Assembly: GCA_013214575.1 (NCBI GenBank) | Contig: JABSSD010000218.1 | Coordinates: 1 to 63,850 of the forward strand | Direction of reading: 5' to 3' | DNA from: Paracoccaceae bacterium | Lineage (GTDB): Bacteria; Pseudomonadota; Alphaproteobacteria; Rhodobacterales; Rhodobacteraceae | Length of the DNA stretch: 63,850 nucleotides | Part shown: piece by piece, positions 25,794 to 34,657 of the stretch | Numbering within the stretch: the first letter of the stretch is position 1 | Layout: each line of letters starts with the position of its first letter | Translations under genes and position numbers: made by a program | Notes under the pieces: generated by a model | Databases searched by the model: none | What the model was told of the DNA's origin: nothing | The model's input: only the letters and a program-made list of their open reading frames with translations

Positions 25794-26923
25794 ACTTTGA
25801 GCTAACCCTTGAGCGGCAGATGATGCAGGACAGCCTGCGCCGGTTCCTGTCTGATCGCTATACCACCCAGGTGCGCAACGACCTCCTCGACAGTGATGCT
25901 GGTTTCAGCGCCGATATCTGGGCGCAACTGGCTGAGCTTGGCATTCTGGGCGCATTGTTTGCCGAGACACAGGGCGGCTATGGCGGCGCTGGCTTTGATC
26001 TTGCCGTGGTGTTCGAGGAACTGGGCCGCGCCGGTGTGGTTGAGCCACTTCTGGACAGTGCCATTCTGGGCGGTGGTCTGATTGCGGCGCAGGGCTCGGC
26101 TGATCAGCAAAAACTGGTCGAGCAGGTGATCGCGGGGTCGCTGCATCTGGCCCTTGCCCATGGCGAGCCGGGCAGCCGGTATGACCTGCCCCATGTTGAA
26201 ACCACCGCCAGTCAGCAGGATGATGCGGTGATCCTGAACGGGTGTAAGGCGGTGGTGGTCAATGCCGAGGCGGCCGGATATCTGATCATCTCGGCCCGCG
26301 AGTATGGTGCGCCTAGGGATGAGGCTGGGATCTCGCTGTTTCTGGTGCCGTCTGATGCCTCCGGGCTATCCATGCGCGGGTATCCGTTGCTGGCTGGCGG
26401 TCGCGCTGCCGAGGTGGTGCTGGACAGGGTGACCCTGCCTGTCTCGGCCCGGCTGGGAGCTGCTGGGGCGGGTTATCCGGCGCTTGCTGAACGGGCTGCG
26501 GCGGCCTCGGTTGCGCTGGCGGCGGAAACACTGGGGGCGATGGAAACCGCCATGGCGTTGACCGGCGACTATCTGCAGGTCCGGCAGCAATTTGGCCGCC
26601 CGATTGGGGCGTTTCAGGCGTTGCAACACCGTATGGCCGATCTGTTGATCGAGCTCACGCAGGCGCGCTCGGCGGTGATCAACGCAGCCGGGCATCTGAG
26701 TGCAGAGCCGCGCTTGCGGGATCTGCATATCAGCGCCGCCCGCAATCTGGTGGCGCGGGTCGGCCGTCTGGTGGCGGAAGACAGCATTCAATTGCATGGG
26801 GGAATTGCCATGACACAAGACTACGCGCTGGCCCATTTCGCCAAGCGGATCGTAATGGCCGAGCACCGGTTTGGTGACGCCGACTATCATTTGGAGCAGT
26901 TCATTGACCTTACCGCCACCTGA
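25790..26923 (+). CDS. acyl-CoA dehydrogenase, small partner
   Basis: A 377-residue acyl-CoA dehydrogenase that overlaps the preceding dehydrogenase gene by four bases, which supports a heteromeric enzyme. GGAGFDLAVVFEELGRAGVV and YLQVRQQFGRPIGAFQALQH are typical, and SIQLHGGIAMTQDYALAHFA is the FAD-contacting end. Heterodimeric dehydrogenases of this kind act on dicarboxyl-CoA or sterol side-chain CoA esters. The exact substrate cannot be read from sequence. Confidence 0.87.
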   Translation: MNFELTLERQMMQDSLRRFLSDRYTTQVRNDLLDSDAGFSADIWAQLAELGILGALFAETQGGYGGAGFDLAVVFEELGRAGVVEPLLDSAILGGGLIAAQGSADQQKLVEQVIAGSLHLALAHGEPGSRYDLPHVETTASQQDDAVILNGCKAVVVNAEAAGYLIISAREYGAPRDEAGISLFLVPSDASGLSMRGYPLLAGGRAAEVVLDRVTLPVSARLGAAGAGYPALAERAAAASVALAAETLGAMETAMALTGDYLQVRQQFGRPIGAFQALQHRMADLLIELTQARSAVINAAGHLSAEPRLRDLHISAARNLVARVGRLVAEDSIQLHGGIAMTQDYALAHFAKRIVMAEHRFGDADYHLEQFIDLTAT

Positions 26924-27320
26924 TCACATTCGCCAGATCGAGGCTTCGGGCTGCCAGCAGATGGTGGGCTTTTGCACCGAGCTGGACCCGCGCGATGGCA
27001 GCTTTCGGGTGACGCTGGAGCTGGGGCCGCAGCATCTGAACCGGATCGGAGTGCTGCACGGAGGCATTGTGGCAACGCTGCTGGATGTGGTCTGCGGCAA
27101 TACCGCCTCGGCCTATTTCGACCGCGCCGAGCATCCCTTTGTGGTGACCGTCTCGCTGAACATCAGCTATGTCGCGGCGGCCCGGGCCGGGCGGGTGACG
27201 GCAACGGCACAGGCTAAGGGCGGCGGCCGCAGCATTGCCTATGTGAACGGCGAATTGCACGGCGAAGACGGCAACCTGCTGGCCACCGCGACAGGGGTAT
27301 TCAAGCGGATCCGGGGCTGA
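26904..27320 (+). CDS. PaaI-type hotdog thioesterase
   Basis: A 138-residue hotdog-fold acyl-CoA thioesterase. The family motif is RIGVLHGGIVATLLDVVCGN, with His-Gly-Gly and the acidic residue downstream, then VSLNISYVAAARAG. It probably releases free acid from CoA esters at the end of the operon. I place the start at the TTG at 26,904, since GGAG lies 7 bases upstream; the frame is also open to a TTG at 26,871 but without a ribosome site. Either way the gene overlaps the end of the dehydrogenase. Confidence 0.82.
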   Translation: MTLPPPDHIRQIEASGCQQMVGFCTELDPRDGSFRVTLELGPQHLNRIGVLHGGIVATLLDVVCGNTASAYFDRAEHPFVVTVSLNISYVAAARAGRVTATAQAKGGGRSIAYVNGELHGEDGNLLATATGVFKRIRG

Positions 27321-27365
27321 GACAGCAACACCAGATCCGGTCTGCAGGCAAAGGGCGGCGGGTCA

Positions 27366-27710
27366 TCACTGGCTTTGAGCCGTTGATCCGGCAAGGATGA
27401 TGGCCATGCCCAGCAGGCAGAAAGCCGCGCCCGTCAGATCCCACCGTGTTGGCGCCTGTCCCTCGACAGCCCAAAGCCAGATCAGTGACGCGCCAATGTA
27501 AATTCCGCCGTAAGCCGCGTAGGCTCGGCCGGCAAACGAGACATCGGCGCGGGTGAGCAACGCCGCGAACAGAACAAGGCAGGCCAGGCCGGGGATCAGC
27601 CAGAGGATGCTGCCATTGGCACGAAGCCAGATCCAGAACGCGAAACATCCTGCGATCTCGGCCACTGCGGCCAGACAATATATCCCGGTGGTCCATATGA
27701 GTGTGGTCAT
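27366..27710 (-). CDS. UPF0060 (YnfA) family small membrane protein
   Basis: A 114-residue protein with four membrane helices: [20 protein letters not shown], a second in [16 protein letters not shown], a third in [20 protein letters not shown] and a fourth in [25 protein letters not shown] and [15 protein letters not shown] are YnfA hallmarks. It is distantly related to small multidrug-resistance transporters; function is not settled. The start at 27,710 (MTTLIWTTG) has a GGAGG ribosome site before it. Confidence 0.88.
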   Translation of the reverse strand: MTTLIWTTGIYCLAAVAEIAGCFAFWIWLRANGSILWLIPGLACLVLFAALLTRADVSFAGRAYAAYGGIYIGASLIWLWAVEGQAPTRWDLTGAAFCLLGMAIILAGSTAQSQ

Positions 27711-27884
27711 GCATTTTTTCCTCCACCAGGTGTGTCTCATCAACAGGGTCCAAAACCCGAAGCTCGAAGGCGCTGATGCAAAGTTAGCGTTCAGGAGAGC
27801 AATTTTACGGGCTGTTGCGATCCCTACTGGATCAGCTGACCGCAATTGAATACATCAACGGTGAAATTTCAAATGGGTCAAGTC

Positions 27885-28445
27885 ATGACAACAAAACCGC
27901 GCACACAGATTTTCATCAAGTTCTTTCTCCTGTGTGGTCTTCTGGTCGGGTATTTTGGTTATCTCAGTTACCAGTATGATTTTGCCACCGGTGGCGTGGC
28001 GACGCTGCTGACGTGGAGTTTCTTTGTCTTATGTACGCCGGTCGCCGATGCAGGTTTCCTGTTGGATCTGCCGCTCCGATTGCTGTTCGGAATTCGTATG
28101 GTGATATCTGAAATAGCGGTCTGGGTGGTGGCTGTTGGTCTGAACGTAGCGATTTTTCTTTTTTGGCCAAGCTCCTACCAGACCACCGTCCTGACCGAAC
28201 TGCTGCATACCATATTCACCAATCCATATCCCTATTGGGGGGTGATTGTACTGTCAGGCTTGGGCTCGTTCCTGTCGATCCGCTTTGGCGACGAATTGAT
28301 GGATATTATTCATCATCATGACAGATCGTTCTTCCATTCCCATCACTTCAAGCATGAGCTGATACTCTTTGCCTTCTTCTTGGTGGTAATTTTTGGCTAC
28401 TACGAGCTTATTTCGTCCATTGGCATAGAGGAATACGTGAAATAA
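27885..28445 (+). CDS. five-helix membrane protein with a histidine cluster
   Basis: About 186 residues, starting MTTKPRTQIFIKFFLLCGLL. Five membrane segments can be seen. Between the fourth and fifth is DIIHHHDRSFFHSHHFKHE, a cluster of eight histidines plus acidic residues that suggests metal binding on one membrane face. I do not recognise the family. The start is uncertain: ATG at 27,873 and TTG at 27,846 are also in frame and none has a strong ribosome site. Convergent with rpe, with a perfect hairpin between. Confidence 0.65.
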   Translation: MTTKPRTQIFIKFFLLCGLLVGYFGYLSYQYDFATGGVATLLTWSFFVLCTPVADAGFLLDLPLRLLFGIRMVISEIAVWVVAVGLNVAIFLFWPSSYQTTVLTELLHTIFTNPYPYWGVIVLSGLGSFLSIRFGDELMDIIHHHDRSFFHSHHFKHELILFAFFLVVIFGYYELISSIGIEEYVK

Positions 28446-28545
28446 TCATCGCTCCTAGAGCCATTGCATGGGGGCATTGGGGGCGGTTGCCCCCCCCCTA
28501 ATATTAATGACCCCGCCTTTGGACTTGCGCGGCCATTTTAGTTTC

Positions 28546-28569
28546 AGGGTGCGTGCAAGCACGCACCCT
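28546..28569. terminator. perfect hairpin between convergent genes
   Basis: AGGGTGCGTGC pairs with GCACGCACCCT around AA, an 11-base perfect stem 12 bases downstream of the rpe stop (minus strand) and 100 bases after the membrane-protein gene (plus strand). Both strands can form it, so it may end both transcripts. The same core (GGTGCGTGC / GCACGCACC) recurs at 57,096. Confidence 0.6.
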
Positions 28570-28580
28570 ACACAGAACGC

Positions 28581-29273
28581 TTAGGCCCAGACGCCTTCAG
28601 CCGCGGCGCGGATGGTGCGGATGTTGTCGCCGTAGGGCGCTGGGTTGCTGACGGACCCGCCTTTGAACACGGCGGAGCCTGCCACCAGCACGTCGGCGCC
28701 GGCCTGAGCGACCAGCGGCGCAGTGATGGGATCAACACCGCCATCGATCTGGATGTGGATCGGACGGTCTCCGATCATCGCCCGCAGTTGCTTTACCTTG
28801 GCGATCTGCGAATGGATGAATTTCTGGCCGCCAAAGCCGGGGTTCACTGTCATCACGCAGATCAGGTCCACCATATCGAGGTAATACTCCACCTCGGAGG
28901 CCGGGGTGCCGGGGTTCAGGGCCAGACCTGCTTTGGCGCCGGCCGCGCGAATAGCCTGCAGGGTGCGGTGGGTATGCGGTCCGGCCTCGACATGGGCGGT
29001 GATGACGTCGGCGCCGGCCCTGGCAAAGGCCTCGATATAGGGATCGACGGGTGCGATCATCAGATGCACGTCCATCACCCCCTTGATATGCGGCCGTATC
29101 GCGGCGCAGGTGGCTGGGCCAAAGGTGATGTTGGGCACAAAATGCCCGTCCATCACATCCACATGCACCCAGTCGGCGCCCTGGGCTTCGATGGCCTCAC
29201 ATTCGGCGCCAAAATTGGCAAAGTCGGCGGCTAGGATGGAGGGGGCGATTTTGATCTTGCGGTCAAAGGACAT
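28581..29273 (-). CDS. rpe: ribulose-phosphate 3-epimerase
   Basis: A 230-residue TIM-barrel enzyme that interconverts ribulose 5-phosphate and xylulose 5-phosphate (pentose phosphate and Calvin-type routes). IAPSILAADFANFG at the start, HVDVMDGHFVPNITFGP with metal ligands and the general base, VMTVNPGFGGQKFI and IQIDGGVDPITAPL are all diagnostic. The start at 29,273 (MSFDRKIKIAPS) is the normal family start; the frame upstream is non-coding. Single gene downstream of the glycosyltransferase operon on the same strand. Confidence 0.95.
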   Translation of the reverse strand: MSFDRKIKIAPSILAADFANFGAECEAIEAQGADWVHVDVMDGHFVPNITFGPATCAAIRPHIKGVMDVHLMIAPVDPYIEAFARAGADVITAHVEAGPHTHRTLQAIRAAGAKAGLALNPGTPASEVEYYLDMVDLICVMTVNPGFGGQKFIHSQIAKVKQLRAMIGDRPIHIQIDGGVDPITAPLVAQAGADVLVAGSAVFKGGSVSNPAPYGDNIRTIRAAAEGVWA

Positions 29274-29376
29274 GGGGCGGTTTCCTTCAGCATGGGGTTT
29301 CGAGGGGCGTATACCCCCTCTGGCCTCAGAGCGGTAGGAGGGTTTTATGTCGCGGTATAGGTCAGGCGGTGCCCGG

Positions 29377-29853
29377 TCAGGCCCGGTAGAACATATAGCG
29401 CCCCGGTGCGATGCCTTCGGGACCGGCCAGTTCTTCAAAGCCAACCAGCGGCTGGCCAGATACGATCAGGCCTCCGGCTGTCATCACCGAGGCAATGATG
29501 GGGGACAGGCGGGCGGCCTCGGCGATATCGTCTGCCTTTACGCCAAAGCCAAAATCATAGTGGGCCAGGGCCACTTTGTGACCCTGTTGCACCAGTCGGT
29601 TGATCATCGGTTCGGCCTCGCCCTGCAGAAAATCTGCCTCAGGGGGGACACAGGAGGGGTGGCATTGCAGGACCCGGTCAATCACCCAGATGCGGCGATT
29701 GGCCAGGGTCTCGCGCAGGTGGTCATAGGTGCGGCCATTGCCCAGCCCCATGTCCAGCACGTCCCCCGGTACCGGTGATATTTGCTCTGCGGCCCAGTTG
29801 AGCCCGTCGCGTTGGGCGGTAAAGCGGCGGAGCATGGAATCCAATCGGCTCAT
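29377..29853 (-). CDS. class I SAM-dependent methyltransferase (Methyltransf_17-like), last gene of the glycosyl operon
   Basis: A 158-residue methyltransferase. The SAM-binding glycine motif is VLDMGLGNGRTYDHLRETL near residues 31-49, with an acidic residue in IWVIDRVL. A close paralogue lies at 46,280 in this window. It overlaps the upstream deacetylase-like gene by four bases and ends the seven-gene operon. It may O-methylate the product made by the glycosyltransferases. Substrate is inferred from position only. Confidence 0.78.
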   Translation of the reverse strand: MSRLDSMLRRFTAQRDGLNWAAEQISPVPGDVLDMGLGNGRTYDHLRETLANRRIWVIDRVLQCHPSCVPPEADFLQGEAEPMINRLVQQGHKVALAHYDFGFGVKADDIAEAARLSPIIASVMTAGGLIVSGQPLVGFEELAGPEGIAPGRYMFYRA

Positions 29854-30614
29854 GAAATTGTCCTTTGTGCATGGGTCCAGGGGGTGGCAGGGCCGGCCAG
29901 CAGGCGGCGGATCAGGGCTTCGGTGAAATCCCAGATTGCGGTGTCATGGACCAGATGATGGGTCAGGATGCCATAGGGCTCGGCGCTGTCCGCCGAGCCG
30001 TGGCGGCGGCTGTTCAGCTGGAGGGTGACCTGATCCAGCAATTGTTGGGGTGGCACCAGTGAGCGGCTGCCCTTCCAGTGGATCGGGTCGAGGTGGCTGT
30101 TGATCTGCGCCAGGCCGGGGGCTGCTTCGGCCGTGCTGCGCGGCTTGAAGGTCGAAAGACTGGTGTAGCCGAGCCTTGTCAGTCCTTGGGTGATGTCATC
30201 GGTGATCCGGTTCCACGGCGGCACAAACATCGGGATCACCGCATCGCCGAGCAAATCGCGCAGGGTGTCCAGACCGCGGCCTGCATCCGCCAGCGCCTGC
30301 TCGACTGGGCGATGGGCGCCAAATTCAGCCTTCTTCTGCCCCTGTGGCGCATGGTTCTGATGCGCCCAGCCGTGCACAATTGGGATAAGCTGCGAGGCGC
30401 TGATGATATAGCTGGCAAGCGCCGGTGTGGCATCGCGGGGGATCACCGCCAGATGCACCGGAAGGTTCAGCGTTTCTGAGAGGCTGGTGAGCCGGTCCAG
30501 ATGCGGCGTTGGTTCAATGGCATCATCGTCGCGCCACCACAGCGGCAGGGTCAGGCCCTGATCCTGCCAGGCTTGCAGCTCTTGCTCCAGTGCGGTCCAA
30601 TCGGGGCTCGTCAT
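29850..30614 (-). CDS. polysaccharide-deacetylase-like protein
   Basis: A 254-residue protein of the NodB/CE4-like type: LPLWWRDDDAIEPTPHLDRL carries the Asp pair expected at the metal site, followed by VHLAVIPRD, then HGWAHQNHAPQGQKKAEFG and MFVPPWNRI. A histidine pair (HGWAHQNH) suits the zinc triad. It could remove N-acetyl or O-acetyl groups from a glycan. No signal peptide is visible, so it would act in the cytoplasm. Four-base overlaps on both sides. Confidence 0.75.
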   Translation of the reverse strand: MTSPDWTALEQELQAWQDQGLTLPLWWRDDDAIEPTPHLDRLTSLSETLNLPVHLAVIPRDATPALASYIISASQLIPIVHGWAHQNHAPQGQKKAEFGAHRPVEQALADAGRGLDTLRDLLGDAVIPMFVPPWNRITDDITQGLTRLGYTSLSTFKPRSTAEAAPGLAQINSHLDPIHWKGSRSLVPPQQLLDQVTLQLNSRRHGSADSAEPYGILTHHLVHDTAIWDFTEALIRRLLAGPATPWTHAQRTIS

Positions 30615-31744
30615 CGTTGATTGGCCATGTTCACGGCAATCTCAACCGAATGGGCGGCGCCGTCGAATTGCAGCCCCTTGGTCGCGCGGCGCGGCGCTGC
30701 CATTGCAGCCTGAACGGCAGCGCGCAGGCTCTCAGGGGTCAGGTTGGCACTGATGACAACTTCGATTCCGTTCAGTGGAGCAATACTAGTGGCGCGCAGG
30801 CCTTGTTCGACCTCGTTGCCGGCGTCAAAGGGGATCAGCACCGAGGGCGTGCCGCATTGCAGCAGGTCCAGCGCGGTATTGTAGCCACACATGCTGCCCG
30901 AGGCAGCGGCGCGCGGCAGCATGTGGCGGAAATCGGCGCGGGTGGGCTCGATTTTGGCGGGCGATCCTTTGGCCTGAAGGCGGGCGATCCGGTCCGCCCT
31001 GTCGCTGCCGCCGACCAGCAAACGCCAGCGGGTGTTGGGCATCAGTTCAGCGGCTTTCAGGGCGGCCTCGAACAGCGCATCACCGACGCTGCCGCCTCCG
31101 GCGCTGACAAGGATCTCGCCCAGACCTGCGCCCTGAGGCTGTGGCTGGGGGGCGGGAGGGGCGACATAGCCAGTGTAGCGCAGTTTGCTTTGCAGCATCT
31201 CGGAGACCGGCCAGCTGATCTCAAGCCGGGTGGCTGCGGGGTCGGAATGCACCAGCACCGCGTCGTAGAACTTGGCAATCATGGTATCCGCCTGGGTGGC
31301 CTTCTTTGGCTTCGACGGTGGCGCAAGGATATCGCGGATCGAGGCCAGAACCACCGGGCGTTGCGGCAATGTCTGGGCCGCTGTGAGCAGCGCTTGGAAT
31401 TCTGCTGCCAGACTGCGGCGGCCAAAGGGGTAGAGTTCGGTAATCAGGATGTCTGGGCCAAGATCGGTCAGCGCGGCGCAAAGTGCAGCCTGTCTCTGGT
31501 CATAATAACCCGCCTCCGCAACCTCGCCGGTGGCGGTGAGCAGCCGGGTGAAATCGACCCCGTCCGAGCGGAGCGGTGGCAGTTGCCGCAGCTCTATGTC
31601 CTCTGCGTTCAGTTGCGGTGCGGCAAAGCCGCCCGAGGCAACACAGACCTGATGACCGGCGGCGCTAAAGGCGCGGCCCAGGGTGAGCGCCCGGCTCAGA
31701 TGCCCAGTTCCCAGCAGATGGGTGACTGCGATCAGGACTTTCAT
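30611..31744 (-). CDS. glycosyltransferase, MurG/GT28-like
   Basis: A 377-residue GT-B protein. It begins MKVLIAVTHLLGTGHLSRAL, where GTGHLSRAL is the nucleotide-sugar loop of MurG/UGT-type enzymes. The C-terminal half has SMCGYNTALDLLQCGTPSVL, like the donor-binding motif (GGxxT..E....P) of GT28. It has no membrane segments. It shares this layout with the enzyme at 34,654, so the operon encodes two of this kind plus two GT4 enzymes. Acceptor and donor unknown. Confidence 0.82.
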   Translation of the reverse strand: MKVLIAVTHLLGTGHLSRALTLGRAFSAAGHQVCVASGGFAAPQLNAEDIELRQLPPLRSDGVDFTRLLTATGEVAEAGYYDQRQAALCAALTDLGPDILITELYPFGRRSLAAEFQALLTAAQTLPQRPVVLASIRDILAPPSKPKKATQADTMIAKFYDAVLVHSDPAATRLEISWPVSEMLQSKLRYTGYVAPPAPQPQPQGAGLGEILVSAGGGSVGDALFEAALKAAELMPNTRWRLLVGGSDRADRIARLQAKGSPAKIEPTRADFRHMLPRAAASGSMCGYNTALDLLQCGTPSVLIPFDAGNEVEQGLRATSIAPLNGIEVVISANLTPESLRAAVQAAMAAPRRATKGLQFDGAAHSVEIAVNMANQR

Positions 31745-32331
31745 GAGGTGCCGGTGCGTTTGATAAGCCGGACGGGATCTGGCTGAGGGGTCAGCCGGTC
31801 GCCGTCCACTTCAACCACAAACAGCCGGTTGCGTTTGATGCGGAACGGCACCGGGCCGTCAAAATCCCAGTCATAGGCGCGGGCAAGGATCATCCGCATG
31901 ATGCCGATATGGCAGACCGCAACACTGTCTCGCTGCAGGGTTTTCAGCCAGGGTTCAATCCGGGCCCAGACCTGCGCCGGGGTCTCGCCGCCGGGGGGCT
32001 GATAGTCCCAGCCCCAGCTTTCAATATCGCGAAAGCCGCTGTTGGGGTCGGCCTTTAGGTCCAGGCCATGCTTTCCCTCCCAATCGCCCCAGAACATCTC
32101 GGTCAGTTCGGCGGCTGTTTGGGGGTCGCGGTTGGCGACGATCTGCGCGGTCTCGGTGGCGCGTTTCAGTGGGCTGGACCACAGGTCGGCCTGATCCCAG
32201 GGCGCCGGCAGCGCAAAACCTGCCAGATCAGCGCGGGCGCCATCGTCCAGGGGGATGTCGCTGCGGCCCTGAATGCGGCCGGCGCGGTTCCAGTGGGTGT
32301 GGCCATGGCGCAGCAGAGCAAGACGGATCAT
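31741..32331 (-). CDS. histidine phosphatase family protein
   Basis: A 196-residue phosphohistidine-type phosphatase. The catalytic RHG motif is in MIRLALLRHGHTHWNRAGRI; WSSPLKRATETAQIV and the later VCHIGIMRMIL with the second histidine complete the site. Relatives dephosphorylate sugar phosphates or metabolites such as cobalamin precursors. Placed between glycosyltransferases, it probably acts on a phosphorylated sugar or lipid intermediate of the same pathway. Four-base overlaps on both sides. Confidence 0.85.
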   Translation of the reverse strand: MIRLALLRHGHTHWNRAGRIQGRSDIPLDDGARADLAGFALPAPWDQADLWSSPLKRATETAQIVANRDPQTAAELTEMFWGDWEGKHGLDLKADPNSGFRDIESWGWDYQPPGGETPAQVWARIEPWLKTLQRDSVAVCHIGIMRMILARAYDWDFDGPVPFRIKRNRLFVVEVDGDRLTPQPDPVRLIKRTGTS

Positions 32332-33416
32332 GTGGAGATCTCCAGTATGGGGGATACGGCGCGCCAGAACCGTTGGGTGGCGGCAAGTGCAAGATGGGTC
32401 GCGGCAATGAAGGCCCGCGCGTCGGCACCCTGCTTGGCACGTAGGTCAGGATTGCCCAGCAGCTGCGAGATCTGAGCGGCCAGCGCCCGGGGGCCCAGCT
32501 CGGGGGCTGGATATTGCCCGCCAGCCAAGACATCACGCAGGCCGGGGCGATCCTGCGCCACCACCGGCAGCCCGTGGCTTTGCGCCTCAAGATAGACCAT
32601 GCCAAAGGCCTCGTTGACACCGGGCCACAGGAACAGGCTGGCCTGCCCATAGGCGCTGGCCATTTGAGGGCGGTCCAGTTGACCCAGAAAGCTGACGCGC
32701 GGGCCAAACGGGGCCATCAATGTCTCGATTTCGGCGCGTGCAGGGCCGTCGCCGGCAATGTCCAGCTGCCAGTCGCCGGACAGATGCGACAAGGTTTCGG
32801 CAATGATGCGGTATGAGGCCAGCTTGTCGCCCCTGCGCATCATGCCAGCGGTCAGCATTGGGCCCGTCAGGAAAGAAGGTCGGGGCAGGATCTCGGCGGG
32901 CAAGAACGGCGGCAGATGGACCAGGGCCTGTTGACCATAGCGCTCGCGCTCCAATGTAATCCGGTCATTGGCGGTCAGGTAAAAGATCACATCCGCCGCA
33001 TCACAGGCGTCATGAGCGGACCGGGCAAAGCCGGCCCAGGCACCGGTCAGGCGGCTGCTGGCGCGGGTGGATTCGATTTGCACATAGGGAATGCCACGCG
33101 CACGGGTGACTGTGGGGCCAATCAGGTCCGGTGCTTTGTAATAATTGTGGTAGGTGACCCAGAGATCAGCATCGGGCATGTCGCGGATCAGCCGCGCCGC
33201 CTCGACCTGGGCCTGGGCGCGCAGGTCCTGCTGCACAGTGACATCGCCGTGTTTGTCATAGATCTTTTGCTCGGAGACCAGATCCACATCGGCGCCACCG
33301 GCGCCCATCACCGTGATCAGGTTGCAGGCCATTTCGCGATCCCCCGAAGGCACCGGGTGATGCGGCGACTTCATCGGCGCGTAAAAGGCAACCCGTTTGC
33401 CCTGACCCAGGTTCAT
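32328..33416 (-). CDS. glycosyltransferase family 4 protein
   Basis: A 362-residue GT-B enzyme. The C-terminal donor site is FLWPGVNEAFGMVYLEAQSH, with the E-x7-E motif of retaining GT4 enzymes. The N-terminal part begins MNLGQGKRVAFYAPMKSPHH. The conserved glycine-rich stretch GDKLASYRIIAETLSHL precedes it. It has no membrane anchor. Joined to its neighbours by 4-base overlaps. The sugar and acceptor cannot be inferred. Confidence 0.85.
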   Translation of the reverse strand: MNLGQGKRVAFYAPMKSPHHPVPSGDREMACNLITVMGAGGADVDLVSEQKIYDKHGDVTVQQDLRAQAQVEAARLIRDMPDADLWVTYHNYYKAPDLIGPTVTRARGIPYVQIESTRASSRLTGAWAGFARSAHDACDAADVIFYLTANDRITLERERYGQQALVHLPPFLPAEILPRPSFLTGPMLTAGMMRRGDKLASYRIIAETLSHLSGDWQLDIAGDGPARAEIETLMAPFGPRVSFLGQLDRPQMASAYGQASLFLWPGVNEAFGMVYLEAQSHGLPVVAQDRPGLRDVLAGGQYPAPELGPRALAAQISQLLGNPDLRAKQGADARAFIAATHLALAATQRFWRAVSPILEIST

Positions 33417-34657
33417 TTGCCCGCCAGCATCGTGGTCAGGCGGTGCGACAGTCGCGCGATACCTGGGGGCATGCCGAAGTCGGATTTCAGACGTGCCAGC
33501 GCCGCCTCGGCCATGTGGGCAGATTGCTCCGGATGGTTGGCCATTTGCAGGATGGCCCGGGCCAGAGCCTCCGGCGCATCATCTGCCAGCAGGCCATGAG
33601 TGCCGCTGGTGATGAATTCGGGGATCGCCGAGACTGTGGTGGACAGGATTGGAAGGCGCTGCGAGGCGGCCTCCATCAGCACATTGGGTAGCCCGTCCCG
33701 GTCGCCGTCGGCGGCTATGCGGCTGGGCAGCACAAACAGATCGGCAGCGCGCATGGCGGCGATGACCTCGGGCTGATCGCAAGCGCCGCGCCAGGTGATG
33801 CGGTGATCAATGCCCGCCTCTTTGGCCATGCTGGACAGCCTGGCTTGCAGGGTGCCGCCGCCTATCTGCGTCCAGTGCCAGTCAAGATCCGCAGGCAGCA
33901 GCGCCAGCGCCGCGATCAGATTGTCGAATCCCTTTTTCTCCACCAGCCGGCCGACAGACATCAGATGCAGCGGATCACCGGCATGCCGCCAGACCCGGTC
34001 CGGTGCGGCGGGAAAGCGGCTGAGATCGAGCCCGTGGTAGATCAAGTCGATCCGGGCGGGCTCATCCGACATCTGTTGCAGGTGCCTGGCGCCAAAACCA
34101 GTGCAGGTGGCGCCAAAGGTCGCCCCGTGATGGGCGCTGGACAGTTTCTCGGAGATCTCCCAGTCGGGCGAGGTCCAGATGTCTTTGGCATGGGCGGAAA
34201 AGCTCCAGGGTAGCCCGCGCATGATCGCGCCGTAGCGTGCAACCGAGGAGGGCGTGTGCAGGAAATGAGCATAGAGCCCCAGCACCGCAGCGGGCATTTC
34301 AGCGGCCAGAACGCAGGCCTGGCCAAATCGGCGGATGCGGTTGTGCGAGGGGTCACGTTTCAAATCGGCGCGCCAAACCCGGTAAGCCTCGGGGTAGCCC
34401 GGCAGAGACTGAGCGATGGCCCGCGCCTGCCAAACCCGCTCTGGTTCTTGATACAGGTATTCCGGCAGGTATTTCACAGTCGCCTGCAATTGATCATGCA
34501 GGGGATGGCGCTTGACGTCGGTCGGGTGCCTGAGCGACCAGATCTCAAAGCCATGGCCTGCCGCCTCAAGCGCCACCAGTTCCTGGGCGATAAAGGTCTC
34601 GGACAATCGGGGCCAACCCTTGACCAGAATCGCCAGCGGCGGCGATGTATCGGTCAT
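33413..34657 (-). CDS. glycosyltransferase family 4 protein, second
   Basis: A 414-residue GT4 enzyme. It begins with LPRLSETFI-like text (ILVKGWPRLSETFIAQELVA), a signature of colanic-acid/exopolysaccharide type transferases. The donor site reads LPSRIAADGDRDGLPNVLME with a final acidic residue, and HMSVGRLVEKKGFDNL-like text (LMSVGRLVEKKGFDNLIAAL) marks the start of the C-terminal domain. Second transferase of the operon and again coupled by ATGA overlaps at both ends. Confidence 0.88.
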   Translation of the reverse strand: MTDTSPPLAILVKGWPRLSETFIAQELVALEAAGHGFEIWSLRHPTDVKRHPLHDQLQATVKYLPEYLYQEPERVWQARAIAQSLPGYPEAYRVWRADLKRDPSHNRIRRFGQACVLAAEMPAAVLGLYAHFLHTPSSVARYGAIMRGLPWSFSAHAKDIWTSPDWEISEKLSSAHHGATFGATCTGFGARHLQQMSDEPARIDLIYHGLDLSRFPAAPDRVWRHAGDPLHLMSVGRLVEKKGFDNLIAALALLPADLDWHWTQIGGGTLQARLSSMAKEAGIDHRITWRGACDQPEVIAAMRAADLFVLPSRIAADGDRDGLPNVLMEAASQRLPILSTTVSAIPEFITSGTHGLLADDAPEALARAILQMANHPEQSAHMAEAALARLKSDFGMPPGIARLSHRLTTMLAGK

